Origin: Pisaster brevispinus
Taxonomy: Eukaryota; Echinodermata; Asteroidea; Forcipulatida; Asteriidae
Length of the DNA: 64,000 nucleotides
Direction of reading: 5' to 3'
Assembly (NCBI GenBank): GCA_023634235.1
Contig: JAMKCF010000056.1
Coordinates: forward strand, 310,001 to 374,000
Positions 18,601 to 30,674 of the stretch are shown here, piece by piece; positions within the stretch are counted from its first letter, which is position 1; every line of letters begins with the position of its first letter. The notes beneath the pieces were generated by a model, which had not been told where the DNA came from, did not search any database, and worked only from the letters and a program-made list of their open reading frames with translations. The position numbers were made by a program, and so were the translations under genes.

Positions 18601-21482
18601 CAGCCGGCCCCTGGAATTTTTCAATATCTCTTAGGGGTAGGCCTAACATCCAGGCCGCTCGCCTCGCTTACAGAATTGTCAGCAACCCCAAATTCATGGC
18701 AAAGATAGCCCTTGAGACGGGCTTTCCAGTGGTATAAAACTTGTGCAAATCCGATAATGCCTTGGTGGTGAAATGACAATCCTTATTTTGTCTTTGTCTC
18801 TTTGACAGCAAAAACGAGTTGAAGGTGTTTTGCGGGGGGTTTGTAGCGTCCCCGCTTGCTGGTCTTTTCCGGTGTGAAACCTGCTCTCATCGGCCGTGAA
18901 AGTCTATTTTTCGGATGGAGGGATACCTAAGGCAGAGTCAGGTCAAAAATTTATCTCTCTAGCCCCCCTAGAACGGGAGTTATTCTCAATTTTACCTCAA
19001 ATTTATTTTGGGCCATTACCCCGGCCGTCGAGACCTTGCTTCGCAGCCGGCCCCTGGAATTTTTGAATATCTCTTAGGGGTAGGCCTAACATCCAGGCCG
19101 CTCTGCTCGCCTACAGAATCGTCAGCAATCCCAAGTTCATGGCAAAGATAGCCCTTGAGACGGGCTTTCAAGTGGTATAAAACTTGGGCAGATCCGATGA
19201 TACCTTGAGGGTGAAATGACCGTCCTTATTTTGTCTTTGTCTCTTTGACAGCAAAAACGAGTTGAAGGTGTTTTGCGGGGGGTTTGTATAGCGTCCCCGC
19301 TTTCTGTTTTTTTTCCGGTGTGAAACCTGCCCTCATCGGCCGTGAAAGTCTATTTTTCGGATGCAAGGATACCTAAGGCAGAGTCAGGTCAAAAATTCAT
19401 CTCTCTAGCCCCCCTAGAACGGGAGTTATTCTCAATTTTACCTCAAATTTATTTTGGTCCATTACCCCGGCCGTCGAGACCTTGCTTCGCAGCCGGCCCC
19501 TGGAATTTTTCAATATCTCTTAGGGGTAGGCCTAACATCCAGGCCGCTCGCCTCGCTTACAGAATTGTCAGCAACTCCAAATTCATGGCAAAGATAGCCC
19601 TTGAGACGGGCTTTCCAGTGGTATAAAACTTGTGCAAATCCGATAATGCCTTAATGGTGAAATGACAATCCTTATTTTGTCTTTGTCTCTTTGACAGCAA
19701 AAACGAGTTGAAGGTGTTTTGAGGGGGGTTTGTAGCGTCCCCGCTTGCTGGTCTTTTCCGGTGTGAAACCTGCTCTCATCGGCCGTGAAAGTCTATTTTT
19801 CGGATGGAGGGATACCTAAGGCAGAGTCAGGTCAAAAATTCATCTCTCTAGCCCCCCTAGAACGGGATTTATTCTCAATTTTACCTCACATTTATTTTGG
19901 GCCATTACCCCGGCCGTCGAGACCTTGCTTCGCAGCCGGCCCCTGGAGTTTTTCAATATCTCTTAGGGGTAGGCCTAACATCCAGGCCGTTCGCCTCGCC
20001 TACAGAATCGTCAGTAACCCCAAATTCATAGCAAAAATAGCCCTTGAGACGGGCTTTCCAGTGGTATAAAACTTGTGCAAATCCGATAATGCCTTGGTGG
20101 TGAAATGACAATCCTTATTTTGTCTTTGTCTCTTTGACAGCAAAAACGAGTTGAAGGTGTTTTGAGGGGGGTTTGTAGCGTCCCCGCTTGCTGGTCTTTT
20201 CCGGTGTGAAACCTGCCGTCATCGGCCGTGAAAGTCTATTTTTCGGATGGAAGGATACCTAAGGCAGAGTCAGGTCAAAAATTCATCTCTCTAGCCCCCC
20301 TAGAACGGGATTTATTCTCAATTTTACCTCAAATTTATTTTGGGCCATTACCCCGGCCGTCGAGACCTTGCTTCGCAGCCGGCCCCTGGAGTTTTTCAAT
20401 ATCTCTTAGGGGTAGGCCTAACATCCAGGCCGTTCGCCTCGCCTACAGAATCGTCAGTAACCCCAAATTCATAGCAAAAATAGCCCTTGAGACGGGCTTT
20501 CCAGTGGTATAAAACTTGTGCAAATCCGATAATGCCTTGGGGGTGAAATGACAATCCTTATTTTGTCTTTGTCTCTTTGACAGCAAAAACGAGTTGAAGG
20601 TGTTTTGAGGGGGGTTTGTAGCGTCCCCGCTTGCTGGTCTTTTCCGGTGTGAAACCTGCTCTCATCGGCCGTGAAAGTCTATTTTTCGGATGGAGGGATA
20701 CCTAAGGCAGAGTCAGGTCAAAAATTCATCTCTCTAGCCCCCCTAGAACGGGTGTTATTCTCAATTTTACCTCAAACTTATTTTGGGCCGTTACCCCGGC
20801 CGGCGAGACCTTGTTTCGCAAAAGGCCCCTGGAATTTTTGAATATCTCTTAGTGGTAGGCCTAACATCCAGGCCGCTCGCCTCGCTTACAGAATCGTCAG
20901 CAACCCCAAATTCATGGCAAAGATAGCCCTTGAGACGGGCTTTCCAGTGGTATAAATCTTGGGCAGATCCGATGATGCCTTTGGGGTGAAATGACAATCC
21001 TTATTTTGTCTTTGTCTCTTTGACAGCAAAAACGAGTTGAAGGTGTTTTGCGGGGGGTTTGTAACGTCCCCGCTTTCTGGTCTTTTCCGGTGTGAAACCT
21101 GCCGTCATCGGCCGTGAAAGTCTTTTTTCGGATGCAAGGATACTTAAGGCAGAGTCAGGTCAAAAATTCATCTCTCTAGCCCCCCTAGAACGGGAGTTAT
21201 TCTCAATTTTACCTCAAATTTATTTTGGGCCATTACCCCGGCCGTCGAGACCTTGCTTCGCAGCCGGCCCCTGGAATTTTTCAATATCTCTTAGGGGTAG
21301 GCCTAACATCCAGGCCGCTCGCCTCGCTTACAGAATTGTTAGCAACCCCAAATTCATGGCAAAGATAGCCCTTGAGACGGGCTTTCCAGTGGTATAAAAC
21401 TTGTGCAAATCCGATAATGCCTTGGGGGTGAAATGACAATCCTTATTTTGTCTTTGTCTCTTTGACAGTAAAAATGAGTTGA
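16610..21482. repeat. Satellite B 11-monomer higher-order repeat, copy 1 (4,873 bp)
   Basis: Eleven monomers whose private variants all recur 4,873 bp to the right. Examples are the TATAGCGTCCCCGCTTTCTG insertion near 19288, TTGTTTCGCAAAAGGCCCC near 20811, and AGTAAAAATGAG at 21467. Left of about 16600 the correspondence stops (AGCAAAAACGAG against AGTAAAAATGAG), which sets the approximate boundary. Very few differences between the two copies were noticed. Confidence 0.85.
19342..19784. repeat. Reference 443-bp monomer of satellite B and its internal structure
   Basis: Inverted repeats seen in order in typical monomers are: TCTAG-CCCCC-CTAGA; GGCCGGC with GCCGGCC around 16 nt, perfect only in one sequence class (here GGCCGTC, one mismatch); TTAGG with CCTAA around 6 nt; GCCC with GGGC around 7 nt; and GCGGGG with CCCCGC around 12 nt in most other copies. 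A pyrimidine tract ending TTTGTCTCTTTGACAG has the form of a 3' splice site. No RNA polymerase III box pair, hammerhead core with a proper stem, or CENP-B-like box was found on either strand. Confidence 0.8.
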
Positions 21483-24400
21483 AGGTGTTTTGCGGGGGGT
21501 TTGTAGCGTCCCCGCTTTCTGGTCTTTTCCGGTGTGAAACCTGCCGTCATCGGCCGTGAAAGTCTTTTTTTCGGATGCAAGGATACTTAAAGCAGAGTCA
21601 GGTCAAAAATTCATCTCTCTAGCCCCCCTAGATCGGGAGTTATTCTCAATTTTACCTCAAATTTTTTTTGGGCTATTACCCCGGCCGGCGAGACCTTGCT
21701 TCGCAGCCGGCCCCTGGAATTTTTGAATATCTTTAGGGGTAGGCCTAACATCCAGGCCGCTCGGCTCGCCTTAAGAATCGCCAGCAACACCAAGTTCATG
21801 GCAAAGATAGCCCTTGAGACGGGCTTTCCAGTGGTATAAAACTTGGGCAGATCCGATGATGCCTTGAGGGTGAAATGACCGTCCTTATTTTGTCTTTGTC
21901 TCTTTGACATCAAAAACGAGTTGAAGGTGTTTTGTAGGGGGTTTGTAGCGTTCCCACTTGCTGGTCTTTTCCGGTGTGAAACCTGCTCTCATCGGCCGTG
22001 AAAGTCTATTTTTCGGATGGAGGGATACCTAAGGCAGAGTCAGGTCAAAAATTCATCTCTCTAGCCCCCCTAGAACGGGAGTTATTCTCAATTTTACCTC
22101 AAATTTATTTTGGGCCATTACCCCGGCCGTCGAGACCTTGCTTCGCAGCCAGCCCCTGGAATTTTTGAATATCTCTTAGGGGTAGGCCTAACATCCAGGC
22201 CGCTCAGCTCGCCTACAGAATCGTCAGCAACTCCAAGTTCATGGCAGAGATAGCCCTTGAGACGGGCTTTCCAGTGGAATAAAACTTGGGCAGATCCGAT
22301 GATGCCTTGAGGGTGAAATGACCGTCCTTATTTTGTCTTTGTCTCTTTGACATCAAAAACGAGTTGAAGGTGTTTTGCGGGGGGTTTGTAGCGTCCCCGC
22401 TTTCTGGTCTTTTCCGGTGTGAAACCTGCCGTCATCGGCCGTGACAGTCTATTTTTCGGATGGAGGGATACCTAAGGCAGAGTCAGGTCAAAAATTCATC
22501 TCTCTAGCCCCCCTAGAACGGGAGTTATTCCCAAATTTACCTCAAATTTATTTTGGGCATTACCCCGGCCGTCGAGACCTTGCTTCGCAGCCGGCCCCTG
22601 GAATTTTTCAATATATCTTAGGGGTAGGCCTAACATCCAGGCCGCTCGCCTCGCTTACAGAATCGTCAGCAACCCCAAATTCATGGCAAAGATAGCCTTT
22701 GAGACGGGCTTTCCAGTGGTATAAATCTTGGGCAGATCCGATGATGCCTTGGGGGTGAAATGACAATCCTTATTTTGTCTTTGTCTCTTTGACAGCAAAA
22801 ACGAGTTGAAGGTGTTTTGCGGGGGGTTTGTAGCGTCCCCGCTTTCTGGTCTTTTCCGGTGTGAAACCTGCCGTCATCGGCCGTGAAAGTCTTTTTTTCC
22901 GGATGCAAGGATACTTAAAGCAGAGTCAGGTCAAAAATTCATCTCTCTAGCCCCCCTAGATCGGGAGTTATTCTCAATTTTACCTCAAATTTTTTTTGGG
23001 CTATTACCCCGGCCGGCGAGACCTTGCTTCGCAGCCGGCCCCTGGAATTTTTGAATATCTTTAGGGGTAGGCCTAACATCCAGGCCGCTCGGCTCGCCTT
23101 AAGAATCGCCAGCAACACCAAGTTCATGGCAAAGATAGCCCTTGAGACGGGCTTTCCAGTGGTATAAAACTTGGGCAGATCCGATGATGCCTTGAGGGTG
23201 AAATGACCGTCCTTATTTTGTCTTTGTCTCTTTGACATCAAAAACGAGTTGAAGGTGTTTTGTAGGGGGTTTGTAGCGTTCCCACTTGCTGGTCTTTTCC
23301 GGTGTGAAACCTGCTCTCATCGGCCGTGAAAGTCTATTTTTCGGATGGAGGGATACCTAAGGCAGAGTCAGGTCAAAAATTCATCTCTCTAGCCCCCCTA
23401 GAACGGGAGTTATTCTCAATTTTACCTCAAATTTATTTTGGGCCATTACCCCGGCCGTCGAGACCTTGCTTCGCAGCCGGCCCCTGGAATTTTTCAATAT
23501 CTCTTAGGGGTAGGCCTAACATCCAGGCCGCTCGCCTCGCTTACAGAATTGTCAGCAACCCCAAATTCATGGCAAAGATAGCCCTTGAGACGGGCTTTCC
23601 AGTGGTATAAAACTTGTGCAAATCCGATAATGCCTTGGTGGTGAAATGACAATCCTTATTTTGTCTTTGTCTCTTTGACAGCAAAAACGAGTTGAAGGTG
23701 TTTTGCGGGGGGTTTGTAGCGTCCCCGCTTGCTGGTCTTTTCCGGTGTGAAACCTGCTCTCATCGGCCGTGAAAGTCTATTTTTCGGATGGAGGGATACC
23801 TAAGGCAGAGTCAGGTCAAAAATTTATCTCTCTAGCCCCCCTAGAACGGGAGTTATTCTCAATTTTACCTCAAATTTATTTTGGGCCATTACCCCGGCCG
23901 TCGAGACCTTGCTTCGCAGCCGGCCCCTGGAATTTTTGAATATCTCTTAGGGGTAGGCCTAACATCCAGGCCGCTCTGCTCGCCTACAGAATCGTCAGCA
24001 ATCCCAAGTTCATGGCAAAGATAGCCCTTGAGACGGGCTTTCAAGTGGTATAAAACTTGGGCAGATCCGATGATACCTTGAGGGTGAAATGACCGTCCTT
24101 ATTTTGTCTTTGTCTCTTTGACAGCAAAAACGAGTTGAAGGTGTTTTGCGGGGGGTTTGTATAGCGTCCCCGCTTTCTGTTTTTTTTCCGGTGTGAAACC
24201 TGCCCTCATCGGCCGTGAAAGTCTATTTTTCGGATGCAAGGATACCTAAGGCAGAGTCAGGTCAAAAATTCATCTCTCTAGCCCCCCTAGAACGGGAGTT
24301 ATTCTCAATTTTACCTCAAATTTATTTTGGTCCATTACCCCGGCCGTCGAGACCTTGCTTCGCAGCCGGCCCCTGGAATTTTTCAATATCTCTTAGGGGT

Positions 24401-26355
24401 AGGCCTAACATCCAGGCCGCTCGCCTCGCTTACAGAATTGTCAGCAACTCCAAATTCATGGCAAAGATAGCCCTTGAGACGGGCTTTCCAGTGGTATAAA
24501 ACTTGTGCAAATCCGATAATGCCTTAATGGTGAAATGACAATCCTTATTTTGTCTTTGTCTCTTTGACAGCAAAAACGAGTTGAAGGTGTTTTGAGGGGG
24601 GTTTGTAGCGTCCCCGCTTGCTGGTCTTTTCCGGTGTGAAACCTGCTCTCATCGGCCGTGAAAGTCTATTTTTCGGATGGAGGGATACCTAAGGCAGAGT
24701 CAGGTCAAAAATTCATCTCTCTAGCCCCCCTAGAACGGGATTTATTCTCAATTTTACCTCACATTTATTTTGGGCCATTACCCCGGCCGTCGAGACCTTG
24801 CTTCGCAGCCGGCCCCTGGAGTTTTTCAATATCTCTTAGGGGTAGGCCTAACATCCAGGCCGTTCGCCTCGCCTACAGAATCGTCAGTAACCCCAAATTC
24901 ATAGCAAAAATAGCCCTTGAGACGGGCTTTCCAGTGGTATAAAACTTGTGCAAATCCGATAATGCCTTGGTGGTGAAATGACAATCCTTATTTTGTCTTT
25001 GTCTCTTTGACAGCAAAAACGAGTTGAAGGTGTTTTGAGGGGGGTTTGTAGCGTCCCCGCTTGCTGGTCTTTTCCGGTGTGAAACCTGCCATCATCGGCC
25101 GTGAAAGTCTATTTTTCGGATGGAGGGATACCTAAGGCAGAGTCAGGTCAAAAATTCATCTCTCTAGCCCCCCTAGAACGGGATTTATTCTCAATTTTAC
25201 CTCAAATTTATTTTGGGCCATTACCCCGGCCGTCGAGACCTTGCTTCGCAGCCGGCCCCTGGAGTTTTTCAATATCTCTTAGGGGTAGGCCTAACATCCA
25301 GGCCGTTCGCCTCGCCTACAGAATCGTCAGTAACCCCAAATTCATAGCAAAAATAGCCCTTGAGACGGGCTTTCCAGTGGTATAAAACTTGTGCAAATCC
25401 GATAATGCCTTGGGGGTGAAATGACAATCCTTATTTTGTCTTTGTCTCTTTGACAGCAAAAACGAGTTGAAGGTGTTTTGAGGGGGGTTTGTAGCGTCCC
25501 CGCTTGCTGGTCTTTTCCGGTGTGAAACCTGCTCTCATCGGCCGTGAAAGTCTATTTTTCGGATGGAGGGATACCTAAGGCAGAGTCAGGTCAAAAATTC
25601 ATCTCTCTAGCCCCCCTAGAACGGGTGTTATTCTCAATTTTACCTCAAACTTATTTTGGGCCGTTACCCCGGCCGGCGAGACCTTGTTTCGCAAAAGGCC
25701 CCTGGAATTTTTGAATATCTCTTAGTGGTAGGCCTAACATCCAGGCCGCTCGCCTCGCTTACAGAATCGTCAGCAACCCCAAATTCATGGCAAAGATAGC
25801 CCTTGAGACGGGCTTTCCAGTGGTATAAATCTTGGGCAGATCCGATGATGCCTTTGGGGTGAAATGACAATCCTTATTTTGTCTTTGTCTCTTTGACAGC
25901 AAAAACGAGTTGAAGGTGTTTTGCGGGGGGTTTGTAACGTCCCCGCTTTCTGGTCTTTTCCGGTGTGAAACCTGCCGTCATCGGCCGTGAAAGTCTTTTT
26001 TCGGATGCAAGGATACTTAAGGCAGAGTCAGGTCAAAAATTCATCTCTCTAGCCCCCCTAGAACGGGAGTTATTCTCAATTTTACCTCAAATTTATTTTG
26101 GGCCATTACCCCGGCCGTCGAGACCTTGCTTCGCAGCCGGCCCCTGGAATTTTTCAATATCTCTTAGGGGTAGGCCTAACATCCAGGCCGCTCGCCTCGC
26201 TTACAGAATTGTTAGCAACCCCAAATTCATGGCAAAGATAGCCCTTGAGACGGGCTTTCCAGTGGTATAAAACTTGTGCAAATCCGATAATGCCTTGGTG
26301 GTGAAATGACAATCCTTATTTTGTCTTTGTCTCTTTGACAGTAAAAATGAGTTGA
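21483..26355. repeat. Satellite B 11-monomer higher-order repeat, copy 2 (4,873 bp)
   Basis: Tandem second copy of the preceding block. One of the few differences is an extra C in TTTTTTTCCGGATGC near 22890. Another is CTTGGTGGTG near 26296 against CTTGGGGGTG near 21424. The correspondence ends near 26360, where GTCCCCGCTTGC replaces GTCCCCGCTTTC. Confidence 0.85.
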
Positions 26356-26689
26356 AGGTGTTTTGCGGGGGGTTTGTAGCGTCCCCGCTTGCTGGTCTTT
26401 TCCGGTGTGAAACCTGCTCTCATCGGCCGTGAAAGTCTATTTTTCGGATGGAGGGATACCTAAGGCAGAGTCAGGTCAAAAATTCATCTCTCTAGCCCCC
26501 CTAGAACGGGAGTTATTCTCAATTTTACCTCAAATTTCTTTTGGGCTATTACCCCGGCCGGCGAGACCTTGCTTCGCAGCCGGCCCCTGGAATTTTTGAA
26601 TATCTCTTAGGGGTAGGCCTAACATCCAGGCCGCTCGGCTCGCCTACAGAATCGTCAGCAACCCCAAATTCATGGCAAAAATAGCCCTT

Positions 26690-29600
26690 GAGACGGGCTT
26701 TCCAGTGGTATAAAACTTGTGCAAATCCGATAATGCCTTGGTGGTGAAATGACAATCCTTATTTTGTCTTTGTCTCTGACATCAAAAACGAGTTGAAGGT
26801 GTTTTGCGGGGGTTTGTAGCGTCCCCACTTGCTGGTCTTTTCCGGCGTGAAACCTGCCGTCATCGGCCGCACAATTCTAATTTTCGGATGCAGGGATACC
26901 TAAGGCAGAGTCAGGTCAAAAATTCATCTCTCTAGCCCCCCTAGAACGGGTGTTATTCTCAATTTTACCTCAAATTTATTTTGGGCCATTACCCCGGCCG
27001 TCGAGACCTTGCTTCGCAGCCGGCCCCTGGAGTTTTTCAATATCTCTTAGGGGTAGGCCTAACATCCAGGCCGCTCGCCTCGCTTACAGAATTGTCAGCA
27101 ACCCCAAATTCATGGCAAAGATAGCCCTTGAGACGGGCTTTCCAGTGGTATAAAACTTGTGCAAATCCGATAATGCCTTGGTGGTGAAATGACAATCCTT
27201 ATTTTGTCTTTGTCTCTTTGACAGCAAAAACGAGTTGAAGGTGTTTTGCGGGGGGTTTGTAGCGTCCCCGCTTGCTGGTCTTTTCCGGTGTGAAACCTGC
27301 TCTCATCGGCCGTGAAAGTCTATTTTTCGGATGGAGGGATACCTAAGGCAGAGTCAGGTCAAAAATTCATCTCTCTAGCCCCCCTAGAACGGGTGTTATT
27401 CTCAATTTTACATCAAATTTATTTTGGGCCATTACCCCGGCCGTCGAGACCTTGTTTCGCAGCCGGCCCCTGGAATTTTTCAATATCTCTTAGGGGTAGG
27501 CCTAACATCGAGGCCGCTCGCCTCGCTTACAGAATAGTCAGCAACCCCAAATTCATGGCAAAAATAGCCCTTGAGACGGGCTTTCCAGTGGTATAAAACT
27601 TGTGCAAATCCGATAATGCCTTGGTGGTGAAATGACAATCCTTATTTTGTCTTTGTCTCTTTGACATCAAAAACGAGTTGAAGGTGTTTTGCGGGGGTTT
27701 GTAGCGTCCCCACTTGCTGGTCTTTTCCGGTGTGAAACCTGCTCTCATCGGCCGTAAAAGTCTATTTTTCGGATGGAGGGATACCTAAGGCAAAGTCAGG
27801 TCAAAAATTCATCTCTCTAGCCCCCCTAGAACGGGAGTTATTCTCAATTTTACCTCAAATTTGTTTTGGGCCATTACCCCGGCCGTCGAGACCTTGCTTC
27901 GCAGCCGGCCCCTGGAATTTTTCAATATCTCTTAGGGGTAGGCCTAACATCCAGGCCGCTCGCCTCGCTTACAGAATCGTCAGCAACCCCAAATTCATGG
28001 CAAAGATAGCCCTTGAGACGGGCTTTCCAGTGGTATAAAACTTGTGCAAATCCGATAATGCCTTGGTGGTGAAATGACAATCCTTATTTTGTCTTTGTCT
28101 CTTTGACAGCAAAAACGAGTTGAAGGTGTTTTGCGGGGGGTTTGTAGCGTCCCCGCTTGCTGGTCTTTTCCGGCGTGAAACCTGCCGTCATCGGCCGCAC
28201 AATTCTAATTTTCGGATGCAGGGATACCTAAGGCAGAGTCAGGTCAAAAATTCATCTCTCTAGCCCCCCTAGAACGGGTGTTATTCTCAATTTTACCTCA
28301 AACTTATTTTGGGCCATTACCCCGGCCGGCGAGACCTTGTTTCGCAAACGGCCCCTGGAATTTTTGAATATCTCTTAGGGGTAGGCCTAACATCCAGGCC
28401 GCTCGGCTCGCCTACAGAATCGTCAGCAACCCCAAATTCATGGCAAAGATAGCCCTTGAGACGGGCTTTCCAGTGGTATAAAACTTGTGCAAATCCGATG
28501 ATGCCTTGGTGGTGAAATGACAATCCTTATTTTGTCGTTGTCTCTTTGACATCAAAAACGAGTTGAAGGTGTTTTGAGGGGGGTTTCTAGCGTCCCCACT
28601 TGCTGGTCTTTTCCGGTGTGAAACCTGCTCTCATCGGCCGTGAAAGTCTATTTTTCGGATGGAGGGATACCTAAGGCAGAGTCAGGTCAAAAATTCATCT
28701 CTCTAGCCCCCCTAGAACGGGAGTTATTCTCAATTTTACCTCAAATTTCTTTTGGGCTATTACCCCGGCCGTCGAGACCTTGCTTCGCAGCCGGCCCCTG
28801 GAATTTTTCAATATCTCTTAGGGGTAGGCCTAACATCCAGGCCGCTCGCCTCGCTTACAGAATTGTCAGCAACCCAAAATTCATGGCAAAGATAGCCCTT
28901 GAGACGGGCTTTCCAGTGGTATAAAACTTGTGCAAATCCGATAATGCCTTGGTGGTGAAATGACAATCCTTATTTTGTCTTTGTCTCTTTGACAGCAAAA
29001 ACGAGTTGAAGGTGTTTTGCGGGGGGTTTGTAGCGTCCCCGCTTGCTGGTCTTTTCCGGTGTGAAACCTGCCGTCATCGGCCGTGAAAGTCTATTTTTCG
29101 GATGCAAGGATACCTAAGGCAGAGTCAGGTCAAAAATTCATCTCTCTAGCCCCCCTAGAACGGGAGTTATTCTCAATTTTACCTCAAATTTATTTTGGGC
29201 CATTACCCCGGCCGTCGAGACCCTGCTTCGCAGCCGGCCCCTGGAATTTGTCAATATCTCTTAGGAGGTAGGCCTAACATCGAGGCCGCTCGCCTCGCTT
29301 ACAGAATCGTCAGCAACCCCAAATTCATGGCAAAGATAGCCCTTGAGACGGGCTTTCCAGTGGTATAAAACTTGTGCAAATCCGATAATGCCTTGGTGGT
29401 GAAATGACAATCCTTATTTTGTCTTTGTCTCTTTGACAGCAAAAACGAGTTGAAGGTGTTTTGCGGGGGGTTTGTAGCGTCCCCGCTTGCTGGTCTTTTC
29501 CGGTGTGAAACCTGCCGTCATCGGCCGTGAAAGTCTATTTTTCGGATGGAGGGATACCTAAGGCAGAGTCAGGTCAAAAATTCATCTCTCTAGCCCCCCT

Positions 29601-30674
29601 AGAACGGGAGTTATTCTCAATTTTACCTCAAATTTATTTTGGGCTATTACCCCGGCCGGCGAGACCTTGCTTCGCAGCCGGCCCCTGGAATTTTTGAATA
29701 TCTCTTAGGGGTAGGCCTTACATCCAGGCCGCTCGGCTCGCCTACAGAATCGTCAGCAACCCCAAGTTCATGGCAAAGATAGCCCTTGAGACGGGCTTTC
29801 CAGTGGTATACAACTTGGGCAGATCCGATGATGCCTTGAGGGTGAAATGACCGTCCTTATTTTGTCTTTGTCTCTTTGACATCAAAAACGAGTTGAAGGT
29901 GTTTTGCGGGGGGTTTGTAGCGTCCCCACTTACTGGTCTTTTCCGGTGTGAAACCTGCCGTCATCGGCCGTGAAAGTCTATTTTTCGGATGGAGGGATAC
30001 ATAAGGCAGAGTCAGGTCAAAAATTCATCTCTCTAGCCCCCCTAGAACGGGAGTTATTCTCAAATTTACCTCAAATTTATTTTGGGCCATTACCCCGGCC
30101 GTCGAGACCTTGCTTCGCAGCCGGCCCCTGGAATTTTTCAATATCTCTTAGGGGTAGGCCTAACATCCAGGCCGCTCGCCTCGCTTACAGAATCGTCAGC
30201 AACCCCAAATTCATGGCAAATATAGCCCTTGAGACGGGCTTTCCAGTGGTATAAAACTTGTGCAAATCCGATAATGCCTTGGTGGTGAAATGACAATCCT
30301 TATTTTGTCTTTGTCTCTTTGACAGCAAAAACGAGTTGAAGGTGCTTTGCGGGGGTTTCTAGCGTCCCCGCTTGCTGGTCTTTTCCGGTGTGAAACCTGC
30401 TCTCATCGGCCGTGAAAGTCTATTTTTTTCGGATGGAGGGATACCTAAGGCAGAGTCAGGTCAAAAATTCATCTCTCTAGCCCCCCTACAACGGGAGTTA
30501 TTTCCAAATTTACCTCAAATTGATTTTTGGCCATTACCCCGGCCGTCGAGACCTTGCTTCGCAGCCGGCCCCTGGAATTTTTCAATATCTCTTAAGGGTA
30601 GGCCTAACATCCAGGCCGCTCGCCTCGCTTACAGAATCGTCAGCAACTCCAAATTTACGGCAAAGATAGCCCTC
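26690..30674. repeat. Satellite B 9-monomer higher-order repeat, copy 1 (3,985 bp)
   Basis: A nine-monomer block recurring with an exact 3,985-bp offset. Diagnostic variants include the shortened GTCTCTGACATC (26772), TTACATCAAATTT (27408), TCTTAGGAGGTAGGCC (29260) and the two-base insertion CTATTTTTTTCGG (30420). Upstream of about 26690 the register is lost. Confidence 0.85.
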
